64,000 nucleotides of DNA. Origin: M3007 sp035299505. Lineage in GTDB: Bacteria > Bacteroidota > Bacteroidia > Chitinophagales > Saprospiraceae. The DNA lies in NCBI GenBank assembly GCA_035299505.1, contig DATGWL010000017.1:1-64000 (forward strand). Reading direction: 5' to 3'. Position numbers and translations under genes: made by a program. The notes under the pieces were generated by a model. The model saw only the letters and a list, made by a program, of their open reading frames with translations. It was not told the origin of the DNA and made no database searches. Each line of letters starts with the position of its first letter. Position 1 is the stretch's first letter. Shown piece by piece: positions 41,587 to 51,710 of the stretch.

Positions 41587-44500
41587 TTATTGTTTGGCAA
41601 ACTTGCCTTCCAGGCGACCGGTATCCGACTTCAGTACCAGACGGTACATGCCTGCCGGAAGGTTGGTTACATCAAGTTGGAAATTTGCGCCATTGCTCAC
41701 AGTGTTCGACATAGCCAAACGTCCGTCTGCCGCATACACTTCCACAGTAGCCTGCCCGATGCCTGCTCCATTTTCCAGCAGCGCAGTTACATTGAGCCAG
41801 TTGCTGGTTGGATTTGGCGACAAAGTCAGCATGGCATTTCCTGCACCTGGATCTACTACCGGAGTCTGACATTCTACCTTGCCCAGGTTGAAATCATCAC
41901 CGCAAAGATCCGGATGGTTATGATCTACCACAGCAAATTCATACATGGTAGTGCCGTCGCCGGGGAATGGGCCAAGAATGATTGGCTGAAGCGTATCGTA
42001 CGGGAAGTTGCCGTAGTTGTTGCCGTTGCCTACAATATCAAAGCCGCCTGCACCACCATTTTCATGCTGGAAGGTCAGCGCCACAAAGAATTGTCCGCAA
42101 AGACAAGGCGTGCGCACCACCACCAGATCGTAAATATGGCAATCATCATTGCCCAAACAATCCGGTACCTGGAAGGTGCGGTCAATACAACATAGTGGCA
42201 AACCAGGTACATTAGCCACCATACAGATCTTGATGTTATCTGTATTGCCGCCGTCCCATGGGAAGTCCTGAATCAATAACGGCAACTGGTTCAGGTTGAA
42301 CTGGCCAATGAGCTGACCATTTGCCCAAACCTGGAACAGGTCGCTGAGCTGGTTGGATACCTCAAAGTCAATTTTCACCTGATAGGTGCTGTCTGAAGTG
42401 CAATCATCCGTCAGTACCACCAGATCGAAGATGTCACAAGGCAAGCCACCACCGCAATCCGTACCAATGAAATCAATGGTTTTACAGCAGTTTGGATCAT
42501 TTTGGATGCAAATCTTGATGATATCTACTGCCGGGCCATTGCTTGGGAAGTTAGGAATTACCAGCGGCAGGTTGGCCAGAGGGAAGGTTCCGATGAAAAT
42601 ATTGTTGCCCCACACATCGAAGAATTGGCTGCCCGGGTTTACCACATCAAAATCCAGGTGAAGCTCATAACCAGTAGCAGCTGGGTTACAGTTGCCCGGA
42701 TCAACTACTACATTGAAAATTTCACAGTTGCCGGCTACGTTACAGTTCGGACCCTGATAAACCAGTGTTTTGCAGCAATCAGGGTGATCATTGATGCACA
42801 CTTTGATTTCATCTGCCAGGTTACCGTTTGAAGCCACATTTGGAATGGTAAACGGCAATGCGCTGAGCAAATGCGTACCGTAGAACACACCATTTACCCA
42901 TACCTCAAAGAAGTCGTTTCCTGGGTTATTTACCTCAAAATCAAGGGTCAATGGGTAGGTTCCGGTGTTCGGATTGCACTGTCCGGGAGTTACCGTCAGG
43001 TCAAAGATGTCGCAAGGTGTGTTAAACAGGCAGTTTGGCACCTGCCAGTCAACCTCGGCGCAGCAGGATCCTTGTCCACCGGGAGCATTGGTAAAGCAAA
43101 CTTTGAGGAAATCGCCTTGTCCGCCATCCCATGGGAAGAACTGAATTGGGAGCGGCAGCGCGTTGATATTGAATATGCCAAAGAATTGTCCGTTGGCCCA
43201 CAAACCAAAGGTGTTGGCCGGAGGATTCACCACATTGAAATCTACCCAAACCTGATACGTGCTGTCGCTGGTGCAATCACCAATTTCCACATGTAGGTCG
43301 TTGATGTCGCAGTTGCCCTGGAAGCAGTTTGGCGTTGGGAATTCGATGGTTTTACAGCAGCCCAGAGAGCCATTGTTGCTTACCATACACACCTTAATTA
43401 CATCGTTCGGACCCGCGCCATCCCATTGGAAATCAGGGATGTAAAGCGGCAGCTGGTTCAGGTTGAAGTTGCCCAGGAACTGGCCGTTGGTCCACAAGCT
43501 GAAGACCTGACTTGGTGGATTTTGCACCTGGAAATTTACCCAAACCTCGTAGGTGCTGTCGGCCGGATTGCAGTCGCCTGTATCAACGCCCAGGTTGAAA
43601 ATTTCACAAGGCAAATCACAGTTTGGACCCTGGAATTCAATGGTTTTGCAACAATCAGGGTGATCATTAATGCAAATTTTGATCACGTCAATAGCGTTGC
43701 CGTTGTTAGGGAAATTCTGGATCACCAAAGGCAGACCAGCCAATGGGAACAGGCCCAGATATTGGCCATTGCCCCAAACTTCAAACAGCGCATTGCCCGG
43801 GTTAACCACGTTGAAATCAACCGTGAGCGAGTAGCTGTCGTCGTTTGGATTGCAGGCGCCAGGTGTTACTACCAAATCAAAAATAGCACATGGTGCGCCG
43901 CAGTTGGGGCCCTGGAATTCAATGGCGCGGCAGCAGTCTGGCTGCCCCTGGATGCATACTTTGATTACATCAATGGCATTGCCATTTGAAGGCATATTGA
44001 GGCTCAATGGCAGACTATTGAGGGCAAATACACCCAAATATTGTCCGTTACCCCAAACCTCAAAGGAGTCGCTTCCCGGATTTTGCACCTGGAAGTTGAG
44101 TTTCAATGCGTATGCGTTGCCACTGGAATCGCAGGCACCCGGATCAACCACCAGATCAAAGATTTCGCAAGGTGTATCGCAGTTTGGTCCCTGGAACTCG
44201 ATGGTGCGGCAGCAGTCAGGATTACCCTGAATGCAAATCTTGATTACATCAATGGCATTGCCATTGGAAGGCATGTTGAACAGGTTCAGCGGCAGATCAC
44301 TCAACGCAAACAAACCCAAATATTGTCCATTACCCCAAACTTCGAAGGAGTCGCTTCCCGGGTTTTGTACCTGGAAATTGATGTGAAGCTGGTACACATT
44401 ATCTGCCGGATTGCAATCGCCCGGATCAACTGCCAAATCAAAAATTTCGCAGTTCGGGTTGCAGTTTGGTCCCTGGAACTCAAAGGTTTTACAACAATCG

Positions 44501-46248
44501 TCGTTGCCCGTCAGGCAAATCTTGATCACATCAACCGCATTGCCGTTGTCCGGAACATTCGTCAGGTTCAGCGGCAAACCACTCAGCGGGAACTGGCCAA
44601 GGTACTCACCGTTGGCCCACAGGTCAAAGGAGTCGCTGGTAGCATTCAGGGTTTCGAAATCCAGGAACAAGTTGTATGTTCCGTTCGAATTGCAATCGCC
44701 AGTATCAAAACTTACGTCCACAATTTTGCAGGGGAACAGGCAGTTTGGCACCGTAAACTGTTTAATACGGCAGCAGCCCGGTGTGCCAGGTACGGCATTG
44801 GAATCGAGTACACATATCTGAATAAAATCACTGGTTTGGCCATTCCAGGGCACTTCCAGGGACAAAGGCAGAGCTGTCAATGGGAACGTGTCGATCAGGT
44901 TACCGCCCAGTGCCAGGGTGAATAACCCATCGCCCGGGTTAGTGCCATTGAAGTTAACTACTATTTTGTATGTACTGTCAGAAGTACAAGCGCCGGTTTG
45001 AAGGAAGATATCCGTAATGTCACATGGGCCATATGGCAAGCAAGCCGGATTCAGGAATTGCAATTCCTTGCAGCATCCAGGATCATTTCCTGTGCAAACC
45101 TTTATATGGCTGAAAATCAGGTTATTCCAGGGGAAACTGTCAATAGCCAATGGCAATTGGTTCATGCCAAATTGACCCCAATAAGTGCCGTTCAACCACA
45201 GGTCAAAGGAATCCACCGCTGTGGGGTCGTTCACGCCAAAATTCAGGATTGCTCTAAACGTACTGTCTGTAGGACATCCATCCGTTTTAACCACCAGATC
45301 ATTGATGCCGCAAGGTGGTCCGAACAAACAGGAAGGCACCTGATACTCAATGGTTTTACAACAAACAACATTGATATTGGATACACAAATCTTGATCTCA
45401 TCCTGATTGCCTCCGTTCCAATGTACCTCCTGGGTTAGCGGCAACTGATTCAGGCCAAACATGCCGGCAAACTGACCATTATTCCATACTACAAAGGAAT
45501 CTGCGCCCACGCCACCCAAAATCTCAAAATCGAAGGTTAGTTTGTAAGTACTATCGGAAGTACAAGCGCCCGGATGAACATTCAAGTCAACAATATTACA
45601 ACCACCATTGGCACAGGGAGGAGCGTCAAATACGAGTTCTTCACAGCAATTCGGTTGGTTGCTGATGCATACTTTAATTACATCTGTCAGGTTACCGCTG
45701 GCCGGGAATGCCGGAATCTGGAGTGGCAAAGCCGCTAGCGGAAAAACACCAAGAGAAACCCCATTGGCAGCAAAAACTTCAAATGAATTACCAATACCTA
45801 CTCCGGAAACCTGGAAGTTGACCAATAGTGAGTAAGTTAAACCCAGTGGATCGCAAACGCCAGGTGCTACAATCAGATTTTCAATGTTGCAAATGCCCTG
45901 GTTATTGCAGGGAGGAACATTGATTACCACTTCATCGCCACAATCCGGGAAAACAGCGTCCCTGACCACAAATTCGAGTTGGGTAGGGGTGTTTGGATTG
46001 CCATTGAAGGGCCCAAGTACCAAAGGCACCTGGTTGTAGGTGAAAAGTCCGTAGTTCGTTCCGTTTCCGTTGACCGTGAATTGGTTGCTGGTAGCATTGA
46101 ATTCGAAATCGAGAGAAATGAAAAACTGACAGTTAATCGGGTTGACCTGGACCACTGTGGCCGTCAGATCAAAGATTTGACAGTTCTGCGCCGCGACGGG
46201 AATGCTAAACGCGAGCAGAAGCATCGGCAAAAAGGATGCTAAACGCAT
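41587..46248 (-). CDS. Giant secreted protein of 15 cysteine-rich ~93-residue repeats with T9SS tail
   Basis: A 1553-residue protein from the ATG at 46248 (signal peptide RLASFLPMLLLAFSIPVAAQ; a further upstream ATG at 46299 is less likely). It consists of 15 tandem repeats of about 93 residues. Thirteen follow one pattern: C-x-I-x-DL near the start, a second Cys about ten residues on (PGAC/TGDC), a strand Y-x-(L/V)-x-(V/I)-(D/N)-F, F-x-(V/L)-W-x-NG-x-(Y/F)-x-G, then LPL, D-x-I-K-(V/I)-C, CC and a last Cys (PNC): about six cysteines each. The first and last repeats are variants that resemble each other (GNGTNYG and GNGNNYG; CGDE and CGDD) and look like caps. The final about 75 residues are a T9SS sorting domain (LTLSPNPTSNWLNV ... 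AGMYRLVLKS). The protein should form a long disulfide-stabilised fibre at the surface. I cannot match the repeat to a named domain. Confidence 0.85.
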   Translation of the reverse strand: MRLASFLPMLLLAFSIPVAAQNCQIFDLTATVVQVNPINCQFFISLDFEFNATSNQFTVNGNGTNYGLFTYNQVPLVLGPFNGNPNTPTQLEFVVRDAVFPDCGDEVVINVPPCNNQGICNIENLIVAPGVCDPLGLTYSLLVNFQVSGVGIGNSFEVFAANGVSLGVFPLAALPLQIPAFPASGNLTDVIKVCISNQPNCCEELVFDAPPCANGGCNIVDLNVHPGACTSDSTYKLTFDFEILGGVGADSFVVWNNGQFAGMFGLNQLPLTQEVHWNGGNQDEIKICVSNINVVCCKTIEYQVPSCLFGPPCGINDLVVKTDGCPTDSTFRAILNFGVNDPTAVDSFDLWLNGTYWGQFGMNQLPLAIDSFPWNNLIFSHIKVCTGNDPGCCKELQFLNPACLPYGPCDITDIFLQTGACTSDSTYKIVVNFNGTNPGDGLFTLALGGNLIDTFPLTALPLSLEVPWNGQTSDFIQICVLDSNAVPGTPGCCRIKQFTVPNCLFPCKIVDVSFDTGDCNSNGTYNLFLDFETLNATSDSFDLWANGEYLGQFPLSGLPLNLTNVPDNGNAVDVIKICLTGNDDCCKTFEFQGPNCNPNCEIFDLAVDPGDCNPADNVYQLHINFQVQNPGSDSFEVWGNGQYLGLFALSDLPLNLFNMPSNGNAIDVIKICIQGNPDCCRTIEFQGPNCDTPCEIFDLVVDPGACDSSGNAYALKLNFQVQNPGSDSFEVWGNGQYLGVFALNSLPLSLNMPSNGNAIDVIKVCIQGQPDCCRAIEFQGPNCGAPCAIFDLVVTPGACNPNDDSYSLTVDFNVVNPGNALFEVWGNGQYLGLFPLAGLPLVIQNFPNNGNAIDVIKICINDHPDCCKTIEFQGPNCDLPCEIFNLGVDTGDCNPADSTYEVWVNFQVQNPPSQVFSLWTNGQFLGNFNLNQLPLYIPDFQWDGAGPNDVIKVCMVSNNGSLGCCKTIEFPTPNCFQGNCDINDLHVEIGDCTSDSTYQVWVDFNVVNPPANTFGLWANGQFFGIFNINALPLPIQFFPWDGGQGDFLKVCFTNAPGGQGSCCAEVDWQVPNCLFNTPCDIFDLTVTPGQCNPNTGTYPLTLDFEVNNPGNDFFEVWVNGVFYGTHLLSALPFTIPNVASNGNLADEIKVCINDHPDCCKTLVYQGPNCNVAGNCEIFNVVVDPGNCNPAATGYELHLDFDVVNPGSQFFDVWGNNIFIGTFPLANLPLVIPNFPSNGPAVDIIKICIQNDPNCCKTIDFIGTDCGGGLPCDIFDLVVLTDDCTSDSTYQVKIDFEVSNQLSDLFQVWANGQLIGQFNLNQLPLLIQDFPWDGGNTDNIKICMVANVPGLPLCCIDRTFQVPDCLGNDDCHIYDLVVVRTPCLCGQFFVALTFQHENGGAGGFDIVGNGNNYGNFPYDTLQPIILGPFPGDGTTMYEFAVVDHNHPDLCGDDFNLGKVECQTPVVDPGAGNAMLTLSPNPTSNWLNVTALLENGAGIGQATVEVYAADGRLAMSNTVSNGANFQLDVTNLPAGMYRLVLKSDTGRLEGKFAKQ

Positions 46249-46571
46249 GGAGTAAATGAGTTTGGTGAATAAAAAAACATGTAAATCGGTCGTCGCCATC
46301 CAAGATTAATGGGGGACGCTGCAAGGATTAAAGAGAAAATCTGTAGTGACCAGGCGCCGTGGGATGAAACATAGGGTGTTTGCGGCTTTGGCAGCAACCT
46401 ACAGACTCGGCTAAATGGTTACGGTGAGTAGCTTTTGTGACAGAAAGATACAGCACACCGCGCATTCGCTTCCTGAACACTGCAAAAATCGCGCACAAAA
46501 AGTGTCGGATTTTTGTCATTTGGGCAAATTAACCGGTGCAGAGCTTTCAAATGGTAAATTTTTTGAAGCTG
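46249..46571. other. Upstream region of the repeat-protein gene; no gene seen
   Basis: Between the prfC stop and the start of the repeat protein, both read leftward. Nothing convincing is found except a short imperfect hairpin at the prfC stop (AGCTT near 46544 with AAGCT near 46567), too weak to call a terminator. The promoter of the repeat protein must lie here, but I find no clear TAnnTTTG box. Confidence 0.4.
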
Positions 46572-48155
46572 TTATCCTTCGCTGGTAAACGAAAATTTGA
46601 TTTTTGGGAAGTTCTCCTGAGCTGTTTGGAGTATCCAGGCGGTTTCGGCCAGAAATACGGTTTCTCCATCACTATCTATAGCAATGTCACGTTTTCGGCG
46701 ATCCAGGAAATCAGCCATGTCTTTAGGATCTTCAGCGCTTACCCAGCAGGCTTTGTACAGATTTACCGGCTCATAACGGCATTTGGCGTTATATTCACTC
46801 TCCAATCGGTGCTGAATTACCTCAAATTGCAATTGCCCAACTGTACCGATAATCCGTCGTCCATCACTTTTACGGGTAAACATCTGCGCTACGCCTTCAT
46901 CCATCAACTGATCAAGTCCCTTGGCAAATTGTTTGGCTTTAAGCGGATCAGCATTCTCCACATACCGGAATTGTTCCGGAGAAAAGGCAGGGATGCCTTT
47001 GAAATGAAGAAGTTCGCCTTCTGTTAACGTATCCCCAATTTTAAAATTGCCCGAATCATATAAACCTACCACATCGCCCGGATATGCCTCTTCAAGCAAG
47101 GTTTTTTTGGACGCCATAAACATGGTTGGATTCGGAAATTTCAATTCCCGCTCCAAACGGATGTGCCGGTAGTTTTTGTTGCGCTCAAATTTGCCGGAAC
47201 AAATCCGCAAAAACGCAATCCTGTCGCGATGCTTGGGATCCATATTGGCAAAAATCTTGAACACAAACCCTGTCATTTTCTCTTCCTCCGGCTTCACCAA
47301 TCGTTCTTCCGTATATCGTGGCAATGGCGTAGGAGCAATTTCCACAAAACAATCCAGCAACTCCTTTACCCCAAAATTATTTACTGCCGAACCAAAAAAG
47401 ATTGGGCAAACTTTCCCCTCCAGATAATCCTGCTTGTTGAATACCGGATAAACGGTTTCCAGAACCTCTACCTCTCCACGCAACTCACGGGCCGCACTCT
47501 CGCCAATGTGCTTTTCCAGGTCCGGGTGACTCAAATCCTCGAAAACAATGATATCCTCGTCTTCCTGTTTGCCGTGGGGGTTGAATAATACCAGTTTTTT
47601 TTCGTATAAATTGTACACACCCTTGAAACGCTGCCCCATCCCGATTGGCCAGGAAAGCGGACAAAGTTTCACATCCAGTTTCTGCTCAATCTCATCCAGC
47701 AAATCAAAGCCATCTTTGCCCTCACGGTCCAGCTTGTTAACAAAAAAGATCATAGGCGTATCCCGCATACGGCATACCTTGGTGAGCTTTTCTGTTTGTT
47801 TCTCCACACCATTAGCCACATCCACTACCACAATAGCAGAGTCTACTGCCGTAAGGGTGCGGTAAGTATCTTCTGCAAAGTCTTCGTGACCAGGGGTGTC
47901 CAGAATATTAATCTGCAAATCCCGATACTCAAAGCCCATCACCGAAGTGCTCACCGAGATGCCACGCTGACGTTCAATTTCCATGAAGTCGGAAACCGTG
48001 CTTTTTTTTATTTTGTTGCTTTTTACAGCTCCCGCCGTCTGAATAGCGCCACCAAAAAGCAGCAGTTTTTCAGTTAGAGTGGTTTTACCCGCATCCGGGT
48101 GGGCAACGATGGCAAATGTGCGCCGGCGACTCAGTTCGGAAAGAAAATTGGACAT
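46572..48155 (-). CDS. prfC: Peptide chain release factor 3
   Basis: A 527-residue translational GTPase that recycles release factors RF1/RF2 after termination. The ATG at 48155 gives the usual RF3 start (SNFLSELSRRRTFAIVAHPD). The G domain shows AHPDAGKTT (P-loop, 18-26), ERQRGISVST (switch I), DTPGHEDF (G3) and NKLDRE (G4). The length and the C-terminal segments (GRRIIGTVGQLQFEVIQHRL) match RF3 rather than EF-G or TypA. It diverges from the PorP/SprF gene, with 185 bp between. Confidence 0.97.
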   Translation of the reverse strand: MSNFLSELSRRRTFAIVAHPDAGKTTLTEKLLLFGGAIQTAGAVKSNKIKKSTVSDFMEIERQRGISVSTSVMGFEYRDLQINILDTPGHEDFAEDTYRTLTAVDSAIVVVDVANGVEKQTEKLTKVCRMRDTPMIFFVNKLDREGKDGFDLLDEIEQKLDVKLCPLSWPIGMGQRFKGVYNLYEKKLVLFNPHGKQEDEDIIVFEDLSHPDLEKHIGESAARELRGEVEVLETVYPVFNKQDYLEGKVCPIFFGSAVNNFGVKELLDCFVEIAPTPLPRYTEERLVKPEEEKMTGFVFKIFANMDPKHRDRIAFLRICSGKFERNKNYRHIRLERELKFPNPTMFMASKKTLLEEAYPGDVVGLYDSGNFKIGDTLTEGELLHFKGIPAFSPEQFRYVENADPLKAKQFAKGLDQLMDEGVAQMFTRKSDGRRIIGTVGQLQFEVIQHRLESEYNAKCRYEPVNLYKACWVSAEDPKDMADFLDRRKRDIAIDSDGETVFLAETAWILQTAQENFPKIKFSFTSEG

Positions 48156-48340
48156 AACAGCGTTTATCAATCCAGATAAATTCCGGATTTCGGGCCGCAA
48201 AAGTAGCAACAATGGCTGGATTTTACCGGAATGGATCTGGCGTTCACCGCTGTTTTTTCAGAACTTTGTGCCTCACTCCATTTTTTTGACTGTTTGGCAG
48301 AAAATTGGTGTTTTTATCCCATATCCAGAAACTGATTTAC

Positions 48341-49321
48341 ATGAGGAATATTCACCTCTTTTGCTGTGCTATGCTTGTTCTCGGCCAACTTTCGGCCCAG
48401 CAGGATCCAACCCTGACCAGCTATCACTTTAATGCACTGCTGTTCAATCCGGCATATGCCGGAAGTCATGAACACCTCACCGTCAACCTCACACACCGGC
48501 AACAATGGCTAGGACTGGAAGGTGCGCCGGTAACGCAGGTACTCAGCGGACACATGCCTTTGCAGAACGACCGTGTAGGACTGGGCTTAACCCTTATGAA
48601 TGATCAGGTTGGCCCGGGAGGAGCCACCGAACTTTCAGGCGCATACGCGTACCGTATACAGGTAGGCGCGCAAAAGCAGTTTAAACTGTCTGTTGGACTC
48701 CAGGCCGGATTGGCCAACTGGAGAAGCCGCCTCAGCACCGTAAAGGTGGCAGATACAGACGATGCTTCCTTCAACCAGAATCTCTCCAGGTGGTTGCCAA
48801 ATTTTGGCGCAGGCGCCTATTTGTACAATAAACAATTTTACGCCGGGGTTGCAGTGCCCCGCCTGCTGGAATACGACCTCAGTCAGGATAATCAGCAAGC
48901 CGCCCAAATCAATGCCCGAAATGTGCGGCACTGGTACCTCACCCTCGGTGGCGCCATTCCTCTGAACGGCGAAGAGCTGGTTTTTCGGCCCAACCTTTTA
49001 CTCCAACATGCTGGCTTCTTCAGCAAAACCGGAAATAATCAAATTGGCTCACCCACCTCGCTCAACCTGGGCGCATCCTTCCTTTTCCGACAATTGTTCT
49101 GGGCTGGCTTGACCTACAGAACTGCTTTGGCCAAAAATTCTTCCACTGATTCTGCCAATCTCTGGTTATCCTGGTCGCTGCGCAACGGTATGCGTTTTGG
49201 CGCTGCCTACGATATCACCCTGAGCAAATTGCGAACGGCCAGCAGCAATTCTTTTGAAATCATGCTTGGGTATGAATTTGATGTGAAAGTTAAACAGGTG
49301 GTTTCACCGCGCTATTTCTAA
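48341..49321 (+). CDS. PorP/SprF family outer-membrane protein (T9SS-associated)
   Basis: A 326-residue protein from the ATG at 48341, giving the signal peptide (HLFCCAMLVLGQLSAQ). It has the family hallmarks at the start of the mature protein: QQDPTLTSYHFNALLFNPAY followed by AG, then RQQWLGLEGAP. Strands of a 14-stranded outer-membrane barrel follow to the end. PorP/SprF proteins help secrete or anchor specific large T9SS cargo at the cell surface. They are often paired with OmpA-like proteins of the PorE type, which is the case here: the next gene starts 10 bp downstream. Many paralogues exist per genome, each likely tied to its own cargo, so this one need not be the core PorP. Confidence 0.93.
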   Translation: MRNIHLFCCAMLVLGQLSAQQDPTLTSYHFNALLFNPAYAGSHEHLTVNLTHRQQWLGLEGAPVTQVLSGHMPLQNDRVGLGLTLMNDQVGPGGATELSGAYAYRIQVGAQKQFKLSVGLQAGLANWRSRLSTVKVADTDDASFNQNLSRWLPNFGAGAYLYNKQFYAGVAVPRLLEYDLSQDNQQAAQINARNVRHWYLTLGGAIPLNGEELVFRPNLLLQHAGFFSKTGNNQIGSPTSLNLGASFLFRQLFWAGLTYRTALAKNSSTDSANLWLSWSLRNGMRFGAAYDITLSKLRTASSNSFEIMLGYEFDVKVKQVVSPRYF

Positions 49322-49331
49322 CCTCAAACCA

Positions 49332-51707
49332 ATGAAAAATACGCTTCTGCTAGTGCTATGGCTGCTTCCACTCGTACTTGGGGCTCAATCCGCCCTGATG
49401 CGCCGTGCCACACAGGCTATGGAAGAACTGGATTACCAAACTGCCATTCAACAGTTTTTGCTGGTATTGGAAAAAGATGATAACGAGCAGGCTAAAGCAA
49501 GCCTGGCGGAATGTTACCGGAAAATCAACGATACGGAAAACGCTGAACATTGGTACGGCCAGCTGGTACGAATTCCTTATCCTAAACCTGTATACAAATT
49601 ATATTACGGTATGATGCTCCAGGCCAATGGCAAATGCAATCTCGCCATCAACTGGTTCAAACAATACGAAAAAGAAGCGCCAGACGACGCCAGAGGCAAA
49701 AACCTGGCTGCCGCCTGCGATCGTGAGCAGGAACTCCGCAATAAAAACCAGGATGTGTATCAGGTTTACCCGCTGCCCATCAATTCCGCATACGATGATT
49801 TTGGACCCAGCATCCTGGGCAATCAGTTGGTTTTTGCCAGTGATCGCGATCTGGGCAAACCGGTTAAACGAACCTCCATGTGGACCGGAAATCCTTTTTC
49901 AGACCTGTATAGCACACTCCTCAAGTCAGATCAGCCCGGAGCCCTGGAAGCGGCAGTTGTGGAAGGGTTTTCGCCAGATATCAATACAGCGTTTAATGAG
50001 GCAGCCGCCTGTGTTTCACCGGATGGACAACAATTGTTTTTTACCAGAAACAACTATCTGGAAGGTAACACCAGTCGCAGTGATGAAGGATTGGTCAAAC
50101 TCAACCTGTTCACAGCCAGGCGCAATGAACATGGAGGATGGTCTGATATTTCCCGGTTGCCATTCAACACTCCGGATTTTAATACAGCCCACCCTTGCCT
50201 GAGCCCGGATGGTAAACGCCTGTATTTCAGCAGTAATCGCCCCGGCGGATTTGGTGGCATGGATTTGTACTATTGCGATTGGCAAAGCGGAGGCTGGGGT
50301 GCCGCCCTCAACCTCGGCCCCACCATAAATACAGAAGGAAATGAGATTTTCCCTTTCGTAGACGGCAATGGAAGATTCTATTTTGCCAGCAATGGTCATT
50401 TGGGATTGGGTGGACTGGATGTGTTCTACAGTACCCCTAAAGGCGATAAAGACTGGAATGTGCCTGTAAATCTCGGAGCGCCCGTCAATTCTAATCAAGA
50501 TGACTTTGGAATTTGGTTTGGCGGCGATCTTACCTGGGGCTTTTTTACCTCCAACCGGGAGGGTGGGGCAGGCCGCGACGATATCTACGCTTTCTCCAGA
50601 AATGCTTCCACTCTGGAAATTTATGTGTTTGATACACACACCAATAAGCCAGTTAGTGGCGCTACAGTGCTCAATTCGCTCACTGGTTTCAGTATCACAA
50701 CCAGCTCAGACGGTATCGCGGCTTTTGACATGCGGCAGGAGGAATGTGCAGATTTTTCCACAGCAAAAAAAGGATATGAAATGTCGCTGGCCAATGGTTG
50801 CGCCGGCCGTGAGAATGGACAAACCACACGGGTGGAAATTGGGCTCACCAAGGTGAGCAACTACAGCGTTCAAGGGATTGTATTTGATATGCGCGATGGT
50901 TTTCCGGCCTTGGGTGCTAGGGTCATTCTGAGTAACGATTGTGGCAAAACGGCTCCACAACCCATCATCACCGGCCCTGACGGACGATTCAGGTTTAAGT
51001 TGGATAAAAACTGTTGCTACACCCTTAGAACAGAATCTGAAGGGTTTATTGCAGGAGTTGCAGAGGGCATTTGCACCAAAAACAATACCGCTAATACCCT
51101 CAACAGGGTAAACCTGAATCTGGAACCATACCGTGATCGGGAGGGGTTTATTGTAGATATTCCGGAACGTTCTGCACAGGCAGCAGGGCCTCGATATAAC
51201 CTCCAATCCGGCTTGTATGAAAATGCCGATGGCAGTTTGGCTACTTTTGAATTAGGCGATGGACTTTCGGTCCGGGAGGGTGTTCTGTACGATAACGGTG
51301 CTCCCAGCAAGCCGGAAGAAAGTGCCTGGGAACGCAGTCAGGACGGGTATTTGGTGAAACTGTACTACGACCTGAATGGTATAGAACCCAACGATGCCTC
51401 TATGCCTGAATTGTGGAAATTACTCAAGACTCTGCAACAAAACCCGGAAATGCAGGTGGAAATAGGCTCGCATACAGACGCGCGCGGATCAGATGATTAC
51501 AACTTGGAACTTTCTCAGCAAAGGGCTGAAGCTGTGGTAAACTGGCTAGTTGATCAGGGCATTGCTCTTAACCGCCTCCTGCCAAAAGGATATGGCGAAA
51601 CACGATTGGTCAACCGCTGCGGCAACGGAGTAGACTGCGATGAAAACCTGCACCAGCTCAACCGCAGAACGGAGTTCAGAGTTATCAGAAAAAAAACAGG
51701 TAATTAG
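49332..51707 (+). CDS. PorE-like OmpA family protein with TPR, PD40 propeller and CarboxypepD-type domains
   Basis: A 791-residue envelope protein. Order of domains: signal peptide (residues 1-18); TPR-like helices (about 20-120: YQTAIQQFLLVLEKDDNEQA); WD40-like PD40 beta-propeller (about 150-415: GQQLFFTRNN, GKRLYFSSNRPGGFGGMDLY, RFYFASNGHLGLGGLDVFYS, WGFFTSNREGGAGRDDIYAF); carboxypeptidase-regulatory-like beta-sandwich modules (about 425-490 and 505-600); and an OmpA peptidoglycan-binding domain at the end (MQVEIGSHTDARGSDDYNLE ... GYGETRLVNRC). This is the domain order of PorE, which ties the T9SS trans-envelope complex to peptidoglycan. It is translated with the PorP/SprF gene upstream. 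It may be the core PorE or one of its paralogues. Confidence 0.92.
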   Translation: MKNTLLLVLWLLPLVLGAQSALMRRATQAMEELDYQTAIQQFLLVLEKDDNEQAKASLAECYRKINDTENAEHWYGQLVRIPYPKPVYKLYYGMMLQANGKCNLAINWFKQYEKEAPDDARGKNLAAACDREQELRNKNQDVYQVYPLPINSAYDDFGPSILGNQLVFASDRDLGKPVKRTSMWTGNPFSDLYSTLLKSDQPGALEAAVVEGFSPDINTAFNEAAACVSPDGQQLFFTRNNYLEGNTSRSDEGLVKLNLFTARRNEHGGWSDISRLPFNTPDFNTAHPCLSPDGKRLYFSSNRPGGFGGMDLYYCDWQSGGWGAALNLGPTINTEGNEIFPFVDGNGRFYFASNGHLGLGGLDVFYSTPKGDKDWNVPVNLGAPVNSNQDDFGIWFGGDLTWGFFTSNREGGAGRDDIYAFSRNASTLEIYVFDTHTNKPVSGATVLNSLTGFSITTSSDGIAAFDMRQEECADFSTAKKGYEMSLANGCAGRENGQTTRVEIGLTKVSNYSVQGIVFDMRDGFPALGARVILSNDCGKTAPQPIITGPDGRFRFKLDKNCCYTLRTESEGFIAGVAEGICTKNNTANTLNRVNLNLEPYRDREGFIVDIPERSAQAAGPRYNLQSGLYENADGSLATFELGDGLSVREGVLYDNGAPSKPEESAWERSQDGYLVKLYYDLNGIEPNDASMPELWKLLKTLQQNPEMQVEIGSHTDARGSDDYNLELSQQRAEAVVNWLVDQGIALNRLLPKGYGETRLVNRCGNGVDCDENLHQLNRRTEFRVIRKKTGN

Positions 51708-51710
51708 GCA

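Noticed and set aside
44041..44925. 294-codon open frame antisense to the repeat protein
   Set aside because: Its own repeats only mirror the repeats of the real gene; there is no signal peptide or family match.
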